Shown here piece after piece: positions 26,587 to 34,987 of a stretch of 64,000 nucleotides of DNA. Position 1 is the first letter of the stretch; the number at the start of each line of letters is the position of its first letter. The notes beneath the pieces were generated by a model, which was not told where the DNA came from, did not search any database, and worked only from the letters and a program-made list of their open reading frames with translations. The stretch is taken from assembly GCA_041394945.1 (NCBI GenBank), contig JAWKHH010000001.1:806001-870000 (forward strand). Direction: 5' to 3'. Origin of the DNA: Bryobacteraceae bacterium (GTDB lineage Bacteria > Acidobacteriota > Terriglobia > Bryobacterales > Bryobacteraceae). Position numbers and translations under genes: made by a program.

Positions 26587-27125
26587 TGCCGCTCGACTTT
26601 GCATTGCTGTCCATGACGGAGCTTCGGAATCGTCCCGGCGAAATACTCGACCGCGTGGCCGACAAAGGCGAAGCGTTCATCATCGAGCGCAGTGGGCAGC
26701 GCAAGGCATGTCTCGTGCCTCTTTCCGTTTTGCTGCCCGACATTCCCCCCGCCAGGATTGCCGACGAGATCGAGCAGCTCGTCCAGCAGGGTGAACAAGC
26801 GGCAACCAGTTTCACGGACGCCAAGGAACTCGCATTTCGGTTTCCCGAAAAACTGACCGACGGAAGTTCCGCCGAGCTTTCCATCGTGCTTCCTCACGGG
26901 TATCCCAACAACTGCCCCCGCGTCTACGCGGGAGCGGTTGGCGAAGGCGCGCCGCATAGGTGGGCCGACGGCGCGCTCTGTGTCTACGGGGTGATGACGG
27001 GCTGGAATCCCGGCAAGCATACGGTGCTCTCCACTCTGAGACTTGCCCGACAATGGCTCCAAAACTACGAAGCCTGGCGCAGCGCCGGGCAATGGCCGAA
27101 GCAGGAAGGATCAGCCAATGAATGA
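26586..27125 (+). CDS. Fusion of a Phd/YefM-like antitoxin domain with a second E2-like domain
   Basis: This 179-residue protein has residues 1-50 that read as a Phd/YefM antitoxin: LLSMTELRNRPGEILDRVAD followed by KGEAFIIERSGQRKACLVPL. This is the DNA-binding and dimerisation half, without the toxin-binding tail. Residues about 75-165 form an E2-like domain: ELSIVLPHGYPNNCPRVY, HRWADGALCVYG with probable catalytic Cys132, WNPGKHTVLSTLRLARQWLQ. So a regulator and a conjugating enzyme are joined in one chain. It overlaps the E1 gene by eight bases. The Phd part may repress the operon through the palindrome at 25972-25987. Confidence 0.75.
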   Translation: MPLDFALLSMTELRNRPGEILDRVADKGEAFIIERSGQRKACLVPLSVLLPDIPPARIADEIEQLVQQGEQAATSFTDAKELAFRFPEKLTDGSSAELSIVLPHGYPNNCPRVYAGAVGEGAPHRWADGALCVYGVMTGWNPGKHTVLSTLRLARQWLQNYEAWRSAGQWPKQEGSANE

Positions 27126-27966
27126 CGATCAGCTTTTTGCGCGCATAGCGCCTCTTTTCGACGTTGGCGCGCTCGCCGACGCGCGGGCGCTGATTGCCGG
27201 ATGCGGCTCTGGCGGCGGACAGGTTGCGCTGCAGCTCGCCATGTCCGGCATCCGCAGGTTCGCGTTGTTCGACTCCGATGTGCTCGAACCCGAAAACGTC
27301 ATCCGCCATGTGTGCGGGCGCCGCTATCTCGGGCAAAAGAAGGTGGACGCGGTCGCGGACGTGCTGCTCGACCGCAATCCCGCCCTCGAAATCGAAAGGC
27401 ACGGCGTTGACCTGATGACCTGCGCCGACCTGACCGACCAGGTGCGCGCCAGCAGCGTTGTCGTGCTTGCGACCGATAACGACCCGACGCGATTCCGCCT
27501 TAACCAGGCTTGTGTCGAGACGAAGACACCCTTCGTAATCGGAAAGGTCTTCACGCGCGGCATCGGCGGCGAAGTATTCGCGTACCGCCCGGATGAAGGG
27601 GGCTGCCTCGCCTGTCTCGAAGGCGCTCTCGAACGCTATCAGTATCGCGACCGGGTGCGCGAGATCGATCTCGTCTCCGACGAGGAGCGCCAGAAGATGT
27701 ACGGCCTGGAAATACCGGAAATCAAGGATTCTCCGGGCCTCAATGTCGATATTGCCTTTATCACGGCATTCCACACGCGCTTTGTCCTCGACGCCATCGC
27801 GCGCGAGCTGCCGGAACGGCCCAAGTTCTTGCCGCCGATCGAAAAGAACTATCTCGTGTGGGGAAACCGTCCGGTGCATCCCTTCAGCAAGCATTTCGAG
27901 CTGCAGCGCATTCAGGTGCACCCCCAGGACGGTTGCCTCATATGCAATCACGGAGGCACCGAATGA
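27118..27966 (+). CDS. ThiF/E1-like modifier-activating enzyme
   Basis: A 282-residue protein starting at the ATG at 27118. It has the E1 Rossmann adenylation fold: ALIAGCGSGGGQVALQLAMS (about 25-44, glycine loop), FALFDSDVLEPENVIRHVCG (48-67, ATP and Mg site with the conserved D-x-D and R), and VVVLATDNDPTRFRLNQ (114-130). Two CxxC pairs (GGCLACL near 163-166 and DGCLICN at the C-terminus) should bind a structural zinc as in MoeB/ThiF. It would adenylate the C-terminal glycine of a modifier and pass it to the E2 proteins. It overlaps the preceding gene by eight bases and the JAB gene by four. Confidence 0.9.
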   Translation: MNDDQLFARIAPLFDVGALADARALIAGCGSGGGQVALQLAMSGIRRFALFDSDVLEPENVIRHVCGRRYLGQKKVDAVADVLLDRNPALEIERHGVDLMTCADLTDQVRASSVVVLATDNDPTRFRLNQACVETKTPFVIGKVFTRGIGGEVFAYRPDEGGCLACLEGALERYQYRDRVREIDLVSDEERQKMYGLEIPEIKDSPGLNVDIAFITAFHTRFVLDAIARELPERPKFLPPIEKNYLVWGNRPVHPFSKHFELQRIQVHPQDGCLICNHGGTE

Positions 27967-28901
27967 GATTCCACTCGACTGACAGGGTACGCCTTGTCAT
28001 ACCGAAAGCGGCTTTGACCGCCGTTTTTGACGAATGCGACGGCTTCGATCAGGATGAAACAGGCGGCCGTGTCATCGGCACGTATCAGGAGCATGGGGAC
28101 AGGCTAGACATCCACGTGAACGGCATCATCGAGGCGGGACCGCAGGCGAAGCGCTCCGCGGTCAGCTTTTTTCAGGACGGGGCGTATCAGGAACAGGTCT
28201 TCCGCAAAATCGAAGAACGCCATCGGGCAATCGAACATCTCGGCAATTGGCACACCCACCACGTCAACGGCCTGCAACACCTGAGCGACGGCGATATCGA
28301 GACCTACTTTCGCACCGTCAACCACCACCATCACAATACGTCGTTCTTCTACGCGCTGCTGGTGACCGCCAAGCACAGGACCACCAATCCAATGCGGCGC
28401 TACACCGTGAAACACTATGTCTTCCGGCGTGGCGACGAGCGGATCTATGAGCTGCACGGCCATCAGGTGGAAGTGGTCGAGCAGCCGCTTGTGTGGCCGG
28501 CATCTGCAGAAGCGCATGTTGAACATCGAGAGCGGCCGGAAGCGCACGTGCTGGCCTGGCCTGACAGGGCTCACGACAATGATGTAATCCAAGAGTTTTA
28601 TCCTGGCATCCGCCCTTTCTCTTCAGCCAAGCTGGGCCTCTATTGGCGAGGGGCGTTACACCTTCTCGACGGCAGCACGGTGCAAGTCGTCGTCCTTGAA
28701 GATGCCGGCGGTCACGTGCCGAAGTACTCGGCGACGCTGCGGGATGCACCCAAGACTCTACAGGACGCGGCGGATGAACTGGAGCGCGCGGAATTCCAGT
28801 CCGCCAGAGCAGCCCTGGTGGCCGCGGAACGAAACTGCAACCGCGCTTTGTACCGGCAGGCTGTCGGTGACCACGAAAAATCAGCCAAAGTGAGGGACTA
28901 A
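27963..28901 (+). CDS. JAB1/MPN+ (JAMM) metallopeptidase, deconjugating enzyme
   Basis: A protein of about 312 residues; start ATG overlaps the E1 stop (ATGA). The JAMM site is intact: Glu32 in QDETGGRVIGTY, then His97 and His99 in GNWHTHH, Ser108 and Asp111 in LSDGD, matching E...HxH-x8-S-x2-D. Such zinc peptidases cleave isopeptide bonds or trim modifiers in prokaryotic Ub-like systems, as BilD and Cap3 do. The C-terminal half (about 170-312) is an extra domain with a long helix (LQDAADELERAEFQSARAAL) that I cannot name; it may recognise the modifier. The metallo-beta-lactamase-fold gene follows six bases later. Confidence 0.88.
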   Translation: MRFHSTDRVRLVIPKAALTAVFDECDGFDQDETGGRVIGTYQEHGDRLDIHVNGIIEAGPQAKRSAVSFFQDGAYQEQVFRKIEERHRAIEHLGNWHTHHVNGLQHLSDGDIETYFRTVNHHHHNTSFFYALLVTAKHRTTNPMRRYTVKHYVFRRGDERIYELHGHQVEVVEQPLVWPASAEAHVEHRERPEAHVLAWPDRAHDNDVIQEFYPGIRPFSSAKLGLYWRGALHLLDGSTVQVVVLEDAGGHVPKYSATLRDAPKTLQDAADELERAEFQSARAALVAAERNCNRALYRQAVGDHEKSAKVRD

Positions 28902-28907
28902 AACACT

Positions 28908-29771
28908 ATGGATATCTTTACTCTCTACGCCGGTCAGGGTTCTTTGGCCGCAGTACGGGCGGGGGACGAGTCGATCATCGTCGATGCCCACATGCCAGAG
29001 TGTGAGGAGGTCTGCCAGGACCAGATCGAGCGGAGTCTCGCGCACTACCTGTCAAAAAGTAAGGTTCGCGGCCTGATACTGACGGGTTTGGATAAAGATC
29101 ACGCGTGCCCGGCCGGAGTAGAGTCCATTCTGGTCAATTACGAGCCAGATTGGGTGATGTATCCGACGTATTACAAGGACACCGACACGGCGACGGATGT
29201 TTTTGGCATCATCTCGCGCCAAGTCGCCCGCCGTGAGAAAACGGGTCGGCCTCTGACCCGCAGATCGGTGCGTGTGGATAAGGTTGAGACAAGGCATTTG
29301 CAGGGCCTGGCGAACTCCTTCACGTTCGAGCTTTTTTCGCCGCACCTGGATGACATGGATTCCTCCAACAACAGCAGCATTGTTCTCAGGCTCACGGGTC
29401 TCGATAGCAATGGCTTCCGGTATCTCATAACCGGGGACACCGAAACCGAGGCATGGGACTCGATTAACAAGGCATTCGGGAGCCATCTCGCTTCCGACGT
29501 GATGGCGGCTTCACATCATGGCTCACGCACCGGAGTGAACGCACGGACTGTCCTGCTGGTTTCCCCGCAAGTGGTTCTCATCAGCGCCGGTGTCGAGAAC
29601 TCCTACGATCACCCCGACGGGGTGGCGGTCCAGGCCTATCAGGGAGCCGGAGCCCAGGTGTTTTCCACAAACGCCGATCCTGAAGGCACGTGCTTTCTTA
29701 CGCGCATGGTCAACGGCAAGTTCGACACCCGAGCGGTGGGCCACTTTGCCCGTCGTACGGCACATGCCTGA
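28908..29771 (+). CDS. ComEC-type metallo-beta-lactamase-fold protein with altered metal site
   Basis: This 287-residue protein reads as a ComEC/Rec2-type MBL domain: DIFTLYAGQGSLAAVRAGDE and IIVDAH at the N-terminus, YLITGDTETEAW in the middle, ASHHGSRTGVN (the HHGS motif) and a C-terminal YDHPDGVAVQAYQGAGAQVF. The usual HxHxDH motif is replaced by GLDKDH (in ILTGLDKDHACPAG), so the two first metal-binding His residues are missing. It may bind one metal or be non-catalytic. It overlaps the patatin gene by eight bases and sits in the conjugation operon; prokaryotic E1/E2/JAB operons with MBL-fold partners have been described computationally, but the role is unknown. Confidence 0.82.
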   Translation: MDIFTLYAGQGSLAAVRAGDESIIVDAHMPECEEVCQDQIERSLAHYLSKSKVRGLILTGLDKDHACPAGVESILVNYEPDWVMYPTYYKDTDTATDVFGIISRQVARREKTGRPLTRRSVRVDKVETRHLQGLANSFTFELFSPHLDDMDSSNNSSIVLRLTGLDSNGFRYLITGDTETEAWDSINKAFGSHLASDVMAASHHGSRTGVNARTVLLVSPQVVLISAGVENSYDHPDGVAVQAYQGAGAQVFSTNADPEGTCFLTRMVNGKFDTRAVGHFARRTAHA

Positions 29772-31086
29772 TTCCAGCGCTTCACGAATTCCGGTTGGCG
29801 GTCCCGGCACCTTGGGGCTCGCAGTATCAGGAGGCGGATCGCGCGCCGCCGCATTCCATCGCGGCACGGTACAGGGCCTGCAGGAGGCGGATCTCCTCAG
29901 TCGCCTGAACTCGGTGTCGAGCGTGTCAGGCGGGTCGGTTTTTGCCGCCGCCTGGATGGCCGCCATCTGGCAGGGTAGGGACTTGCCGACGTTCCTTGAA
30001 AGTATCGGGAGCGAGCTTGCTGAAGGGTTTGTCGCGAGATCGATCTCCCTCAATGCACTGAAGCTCGTTCTTCCCTCCTACACGCGAGCAAATCTCCTTG
30101 CAGAGACCTTTGACCGGTCTCTCACGGCGGGTATGCGATTGAAGGACCTTCCCGAGCGCCCGCTGCTCAGCATCAACACGAGCGTAATGAACACTGGGCA
30201 GGTTGGAAAATTCAGCCGATTCGGATTCTCTTCTACCGGATATGCCGTACCAGGCGTCGGCCATGCGAGCCCGACAATCCCGATGCCAGACTACCCAGTC
30301 GCACTCGCCGCGACGGCCTCGGCCGCGTTCCCGGTCGGCCTCCCGCCAGTCTTTCTTCAGCGCGGCAAGCACATTCCCGAAGGATGGGGAGGGCCAAGCC
30401 TAGCAAGCCATCGCAGACTGGCGCTCACCGATGGAGGCGTCCTGGAGAATCTTGGGGTCCAAACCTTACTGAAAAGCCCAAAATTCCGATCGTGGAACCT
30501 GATCATCAGCGATGCCGGCCGGAGGGAGCAACCCTGGAGCCCTGGCGGATTCATGAACTATGTACGCGGCGCTGTCGTTGGCGCTTTTTCCCTGCCGACC
30601 ATAGAGCGGGTCATGGTAATGATGAACAGCAAGGAGAACCGGCACATGCGGCTCTCTGCCTACAACGAAATTGAGCGCACATGGCTTATTGAGTCGATTC
30701 GTGAGGGTGTTCAGCCGATCGGAATCGCTGATTACCTTTCCGGCCAAACGCGTGCGCCGCGGCGCCGGGTGCTCTTCATCCGTCTGAACCAAACCTTGGA
30801 CGAGCTCCTAGCGGCGATCCCGCGGTGGCGGTTACTTGAGCTGGCGGCCCGGGCGAACCAGAACCTGCCGGAGTCCTTGCCTCCGATTCGAGAGCTTCTA
30901 CCCAGATTCGGCGTCGATCTCGCTCTATCTCTTGCAATCCATTCGGAAATGGGCGGCGATGCGCGAATCGCAGAATTGAATCGCATTGGCACCCATTTTT
31001 CAGCAATGCCTCTCAACGACATTAAAGACCTGCACGAACATGCCCGATGGCAGGTGCACGCAGGCTCCGCCCTCTACTGGGATTAG
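29764..31086 (+). CDS. Patatin-like phospholipase, candidate effector of the conjugation operon
   Basis: A protein of about 440 residues from ATG 29764, which overlaps the MBL gene stop. Patatin signatures: the oxyanion loop LGLAVSGGGSRAAAFHRG (residues about 17-34), the nucleophile in SSVSGGSVFAAAW (Ser55, of the cPLA2/patatin SGGS type), and the catalytic Asp in LALTDGGVLENLGV (about 223). Two other long helical regions follow. In type II CBASS, E1/E2 and JAB proteins accompany a patatin effector (CapV), but there the system also has a CD-NTase, which is absent here. The last gene of this operon; 172 bases separate it from the next start. Confidence 0.85.
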   Translation: MPDSSASRIPVGGPGTLGLAVSGGGSRAAAFHRGTVQGLQEADLLSRLNSVSSVSGGSVFAAAWMAAIWQGRDLPTFLESIGSELAEGFVARSISLNALKLVLPSYTRANLLAETFDRSLTAGMRLKDLPERPLLSINTSVMNTGQVGKFSRFGFSSTGYAVPGVGHASPTIPMPDYPVALAATASAAFPVGLPPVFLQRGKHIPEGWGGPSLASHRRLALTDGGVLENLGVQTLLKSPKFRSWNLIISDAGRREQPWSPGGFMNYVRGAVVGAFSLPTIERVMVMMNSKENRHMRLSAYNEIERTWLIESIREGVQPIGIADYLSGQTRAPRRRVLFIRLNQTLDELLAAIPRWRLLELAARANQNLPESLPPIRELLPRFGVDLALSLAIHSEMGGDARIAELNRIGTHFSAMPLNDIKDLHEHARWQVHAGSALYWD

Positions 31087-31258
31087 GCGTGATCCCTCGG
31101 GGGTGTTTTTATTCGGTGCCAATGCGAGTGGGCCGATGCTTCTAAGGAACGACACGAAACAATCAGTTATGACGCAAATAACAGAAATAGGCGAAAATGT
31201 TCTTTAGCGGACAATTTGGGAGCGTGATCGAGAAGCCCTTGATGGGTTGAGACGTGAG

Positions 31259-32746
31259 ATGGCTAACATATCGCACACCTCCGATAGCCTCGCGAACACA
31301 ATCGTCGCGCAGCTTGCGTTACACTCGCGCCGAAAAGCAGTTGATCAAGCGGGCGCGGCTACGAGCTATGAGGAATTGAGTGCCTCTTCGTTCAGAGTCG
31401 CCCGGGCGATAAGAAATGTCGCTCCGCCCAGTGCGCGTATCCTTCTCGCCTTGCCGTCATCCGCCTCAGCATATGCGGGGATGGTCGGCTCGCTCATTGC
31501 TGGCGGGACTTTTTGCTCAATAAACATGATGGGCCCAGCAGCTCGGAATGCCGAAATCTCTCGCGCATTCGCGCCAGACATTGTGCTTTTTGAAAAAACT
31601 CCACCGCCCTTCGTTGATGCCTTGCCCGTTACTCCCGAACGCGTGGATACTTCGCGGTTGGGCACGGAAACCCTTGAAGTAGCCATTGAAGCAGAGAACG
31701 ACGTGGCTTACGTGGTCTTTACCTCTGGCTCGACCGGAACTCCAAAGGGAGTAAGAGTCGGACGGGGTGCCTTCCGCTATTTCTTGGAGATCGCAGCGAA
31801 GTACTTTGACCTGCACGGGGGCGAGCGGTGGGCTCAATTTTCGAATCTCGGACACGACCTCGGGGTGATGGATATCTTCATGGCGCTCACCCAGGGTGGA
31901 ACACTTGTCCCCCTCGACGATGCGGAGCGCCTAAGGCCAGGTTCCACAATCCGCGACAGGAATCTCTGTATCTGGCAATCGGTTCCAAGTGTCATCGAGC
32001 TCATGATTCGCGGGAGACAACTCACAGCAGACAACCTTGCGTCGCTTCGAGTGATGAGTTTCTGTGGCGAGCCGCTCCATCCGCATCACCTCCGGGCGCT
32101 CTTCAATGCCCGGCCGGATCTGGTGGTCTTCAACACTTATGGGACAACGGAAACCACCGGGTTTAACACCATTAACCGATTGACGGCTGAGAACTACGCG
32201 GACTCCTGCGACGCGGGAGCCGTTTCAATCGGCGAAGACGTGCCCGGTTGGAGCATCCATCTCCGCGGCAGCGAGACCGCTAATGAGGGCGAGATTGTGG
32301 TTGCGAGCGATCATCTGAGCCTGGGCTATTGGCAGGATGAAGATCAAACCCGGGCTGCCTTTCGCGATGTTGACTACGGAGAAGGCTCAATCCGACGGAC
32401 CTATTTCACCGGCGATCGCGGTGTGCGCAGAGGCTCAAGAGTCTACTGTTCAGGACGGCTTGATCGACAGATCAAGATTCACGGCGAGCGGATTGAGCTC
32501 GACGAAATAGACGGTCGGCTTCGCGAGGCGGGATTTAACGCCGCCTACACGATCTTCAAGGACGGAGAGCTCTACTCGTTCGTCGAGAGCGCAGAAGAGG
32601 TCGATCAAGAACGAGTTCGGGCCCAGCTCCGAACTGCGTTACCGTTTCATGCGGTTCCGAAGTCTATTCGTTCGTTACCCGCTTTGCCGCGAAATCCGAA
32701 CGGGAAGATCGACCGCGAAGCACTCGCAAGGAGGGTCTGCCAATGA
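31259..32746 (+). CDS. Stand-alone NRPS-type adenylation (amino acid/acyl AMP-ligase) enzyme
   Basis: A 495-residue protein starting at the ATG at 31259 (an upstream in-frame TTG is weaker). Core motifs in order: A3 VVFTSGSTGTPKGVR, A5 FNTYGTTETTGFN, A7 TYFTGDRGVR, A8 GRLDRQIKIHGERIELDEID and A10 NPNGKIDREAL. So it should activate a carboxylate as AMP ester and load it on a carrier protein. The substrate pocket was not decoded. There is no condensation, carrier or thioesterase domain in the chain; the carrier is the next gene, which overlaps by four bases. First gene of a seven-gene operon with all genes overlapping. Confidence 0.9.
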   Translation: MANISHTSDSLANTIVAQLALHSRRKAVDQAGAATSYEELSASSFRVARAIRNVAPPSARILLALPSSASAYAGMVGSLIAGGTFCSINMMGPAARNAEISRAFAPDIVLFEKTPPPFVDALPVTPERVDTSRLGTETLEVAIEAENDVAYVVFTSGSTGTPKGVRVGRGAFRYFLEIAAKYFDLHGGERWAQFSNLGHDLGVMDIFMALTQGGTLVPLDDAERLRPGSTIRDRNLCIWQSVPSVIELMIRGRQLTADNLASLRVMSFCGEPLHPHHLRALFNARPDLVVFNTYGTTETTGFNTINRLTAENYADSCDAGAVSIGEDVPGWSIHLRGSETANEGEIVVASDHLSLGYWQDEDQTRAAFRDVDYGEGSIRRTYFTGDRGVRRGSRVYCSGRLDRQIKIHGERIELDEIDGRLREAGFNAAYTIFKDGELYSFVESAEEVDQERVRAQLRTALPFHAVPKSIRSLPALPRNPNGKIDREALARRVCQ

Positions 32747-32991
32747 GATCTGAGTGCCCAGATCCCTTCACCGTGGTAGCGAAAGCGCTCGGCTGCCCTC
32801 GCGAGTCACTCACTGTCGAGTCGGGCATGTACAGAAATCACGGCTGGGATAGCTTCGGTCACGTTACAGTGATTCTCGCCATCGAGGAGGCGTGCGAGAT
32901 CACTATTCCTAATGACCAGATGATGAGCCTCAACACCATGAAGGCCATCGTGGAGCTCTTTCAGCGCTCCGGAAACACGGAATCAAAGTGA
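32743..32991 (+). CDS. Acyl/peptidyl carrier protein
   Basis: An 82-residue carrier. The phosphopantetheine site is Ser37 in NHGWDSFGHVTVILAIEE, matching the DS-containing consensus (D-S-x-x-H), and the following helix and acidic C-terminal half (CEITIPNDQMMSLNTMKAIV) fit the four-helix fold. It overlaps both neighbours by four bases and is the natural partner of the adenylation enzyme. A phosphopantetheinyl transferase is not in the window and must be encoded elsewhere. Confidence 0.9.
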   Translation: MRSECPDPFTVVAKALGCPRESLTVESGMYRNHGWDSFGHVTVILAIEEACEITIPNDQMMSLNTMKAIVELFQRSGNTESK

Positions 32992-34172
32992 CGGACAACC
33001 TCAACCACATTCGTGTCCTCACGGTGATACTGACACATGAGCGCCCCGAGGAATTCGAACGCTGCATCAGGACCGCCTTTTCAACGCTCGATCCGGAAGA
33101 CTTCGTGGTTGTTCTCGATGATTCATGCCCAGCTCTCTCGCGCGCGAATGCGGCAATTCTCGCCGAGACCGGTGCACGCTTCGCGACGCGATCCTGTCAT
33201 ATCCGAGCCGACCAATTACACGCGAATGTTGCGCGAGCTTTGGGTGCAGAGATGCTTAAGTGGCAATTGAAGACAGGACGGAGGGACATTGCTCCGCTCC
33301 GGAATCTCTCTCTTTTAGTCTCTGCTGCCACTGAGCCGCATACGACCGTGCTTATCGATGATGATGTTTGCGGTTTCGACGTCCGTTACGCGCACGAACT
33401 CTCAAATAGGGTGGGAACTTCAGAGGACGGGTTGATAACCGGCGCGGTCATCGGAGGTTTTACAGACCTTGACACGGTCACGAGGCTCTCAAATGCAATG
33501 GAGTTTTTGGCGAAGGCGGTTCACGACGCTCCAATTTCCTTGGTAGATCTCTTCCAAGCGCCTCCGACCGATGATGCTGGCGCAAACGAGTTTGGCTGCG
33601 TGAGCGCTGGTTTCATGGTTTTCCGGCTTCCCCCGGCGCGACTCTTTGCATTTCCGCCTGGCTACAACGAGGACTGGTTATGGTGCTTGCTCCATCGGGC
33701 GAGCGGTGACACTCTCGTCTTGAGGACAGACCAAGTAGTTCTCCATCGGCCGCTCGATCTTCGCCACCCATCTCGTGAAGACCTCCTCTTCGAAGCCGCT
33801 GGCGATGTCATTTTCGACTCCATCGGCAAACTTGTCGGGAAATGGAGAACGCCTGAGTCGGTTATCCGAAAGGTTCCAGACATCAGGCTAAAACCATCCG
33901 TGATGCCGGGAGCACGTGCCCAGGCGGCATTGACGCGGTTTCAGAGTCTCGCAAAAAACGGCCACGGGCGAGTGTTAAATGACCTGAAAGATCATGGTTT
34001 GACCTTACTCCAGGAATTACTGGCCGCTGGGGAACTCGAACTCGGCGACAAAGCCGCGCTCCGCGCGTGGAGCAGTGATGCTCTCGCGAAGCACCGTTCA
34101 TTTCGGACAACGATCGAGACTTCAGCCGTGCTCGGAGCGGTCCGGGAAGCTCTTATTGAGGAGAGAACATAA
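32988..34172 (+). CDS. GT-A-fold glycosyltransferase-like protein
   Basis: A 394-residue protein with a GTG start overlapping the carrier stop. The N-terminus LNHIRVLTVILTHERPEEFE is the first strand of a GT2-like nucleotide-sugar domain; VVLDDSCPALSRAN follows at about 40-55. The metal-binding motif is probably TTVLIDDDVCGFDVRY (about 118-133, DDD). GYNEDWLWCLLHRASG near 225 resembles the ED/W acceptor motif. A helical C-terminal part of about 100 residues is of unknown role. Its presence in a carrier-protein operon suggests sugar attachment to the product, or use of the fold for another transfer. Confidence 0.65.
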   Translation: MTDNLNHIRVLTVILTHERPEEFERCIRTAFSTLDPEDFVVVLDDSCPALSRANAAILAETGARFATRSCHIRADQLHANVARALGAEMLKWQLKTGRRDIAPLRNLSLLVSAATEPHTTVLIDDDVCGFDVRYAHELSNRVGTSEDGLITGAVIGGFTDLDTVTRLSNAMEFLAKAVHDAPISLVDLFQAPPTDDAGANEFGCVSAGFMVFRLPPARLFAFPPGYNEDWLWCLLHRASGDTLVLRTDQVVLHRPLDLRHPSREDLLFEAAGDVIFDSIGKLVGKWRTPESVIRKVPDIRLKPSVMPGARAQAALTRFQSLAKNGHGRVLNDLKDHGLTLLQELLAAGELELGDKAALRAWSSDALAKHRSFRTTIETSAVLGAVREALIEERT

Positions 34173-34987
34173 TGGAAACCAAAATCCGCTTTCGAAGTTT
34201 CGACGGCACCCCATTGGAGGGCACCCTCGCGAGTGCTGAAAAGAAGGGTAACTCCCTCGCCATCCTCGTTCACGGAATCACCTCCTCCAGAGATGAATTC
34301 GGCCTCTTCTCCGGACTCGCGAAACATCTCGCTGTTTCTGGAACCGCTTCCTTCCGCTTTGACTACAGATGCCACGGGAGGAGCGATCTGCCGAGAGAGG
34401 CGATGACGCTTTCCGGTATTGTGAACGACATCGAGTCGGCAGCGAAAATTGCTGCCTCTCACGTGCATCCAACTCGCCTTCACGTAGTCGGGATGAGCTT
34501 TGGCGGCGGACTTTCGGCTTTCTGGGCGGCGGCAACGAGCATGGCAGTATCTTCTGTCGTGATGCTCGCGCCGGTTATCGACTACCTCGAAGATGTTCTG
34601 GGTCAGCATGGTGCAATCGATGACGGAAAGCTGTCGAAGCGCGGCGCGAAACACCTAAACGAGAATGGGTTTATCGAAATGGATGGCTTTCCCTACGGAG
34701 CGGCGCTCGTGAACGAGCTCCCGTTCATATCTGGAATTGAAGGGCTTCGCAGACTCAATAGTCCTTCTCTCATCATTCACGGAGACGCCGATTCGATCGT
34801 CCCTTACGAATCGTCGGAACGCTTTGTGAAGCTCAACAGGCGATCTCGTCTCGTGAACATCGCCGGTACCGACCACGGTTTTGGTGTCGGAGACGACGAA
34901 GATCTCTCAACGCCAGAAACAAAGGAGAAGCACCGTCAGGTGTTCGCCATTATCTCCCAATTTTTCACGGAGAGCGATCGTGTATGA
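34172..34987 (+). CDS. Alpha/beta hydrolase (serine hydrolase, thioesterase-like)
   Basis: A 271-residue alpha/beta hydrolase. The oxyanion region is AILVHGITSSRDEFGL, the nucleophile elbow is HVVGMSFGGGLSAFW (GxSxG, Ser about 111), the acid is IIHGDADSIVPYESS and the histidine lies in NIAGTDHGFG. All three catalytic residues are present. In a carrier-based operon a likely task is releasing or trimming the carrier-bound intermediate, but an independent esterase cannot be excluded. The gene's ATG shares a base with the upstream stop (TAATG) and its own stop overlaps the next start. Confidence 0.85.
   Translation: METKIRFRSFDGTPLEGTLASAEKKGNSLAILVHGITSSRDEFGLFSGLAKHLAVSGTASFRFDYRCHGRSDLPREAMTLSGIVNDIESAAKIAASHVHPTRLHVVGMSFGGGLSAFWAAATSMAVSSVVMLAPVIDYLEDVLGQHGAIDDGKLSKRGAKHLNENGFIEMDGFPYGAALVNELPFISGIEGLRRLNSPSLIIHGDADSIVPYESSERFVKLNRRSRLVNIAGTDHGFGVGDDEDLSTPETKEKHRQVFAIISQFFTESDRV

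Noticed and set aside
26812..27951. Long minus-strand reading frame (379 codons) opposite the Phd-E2 and E1 genes
   Set aside because: It runs antisense to genes with clear motifs, changes character along its length and has no recognisable domain.
25934..31086. Classifying the conjugation operon as type II CBASS
   Set aside because: No cGAS/DncV-like nucleotidyltransferase gene is present, and E1 and E2 are separate proteins, unlike the fused Cap2.
31091..31110. Terminator after the patatin gene (CCCTCGGGGG followed by five T)
   Set aside because: The stem is only about three base pairs with a tiny loop; too weak to support.
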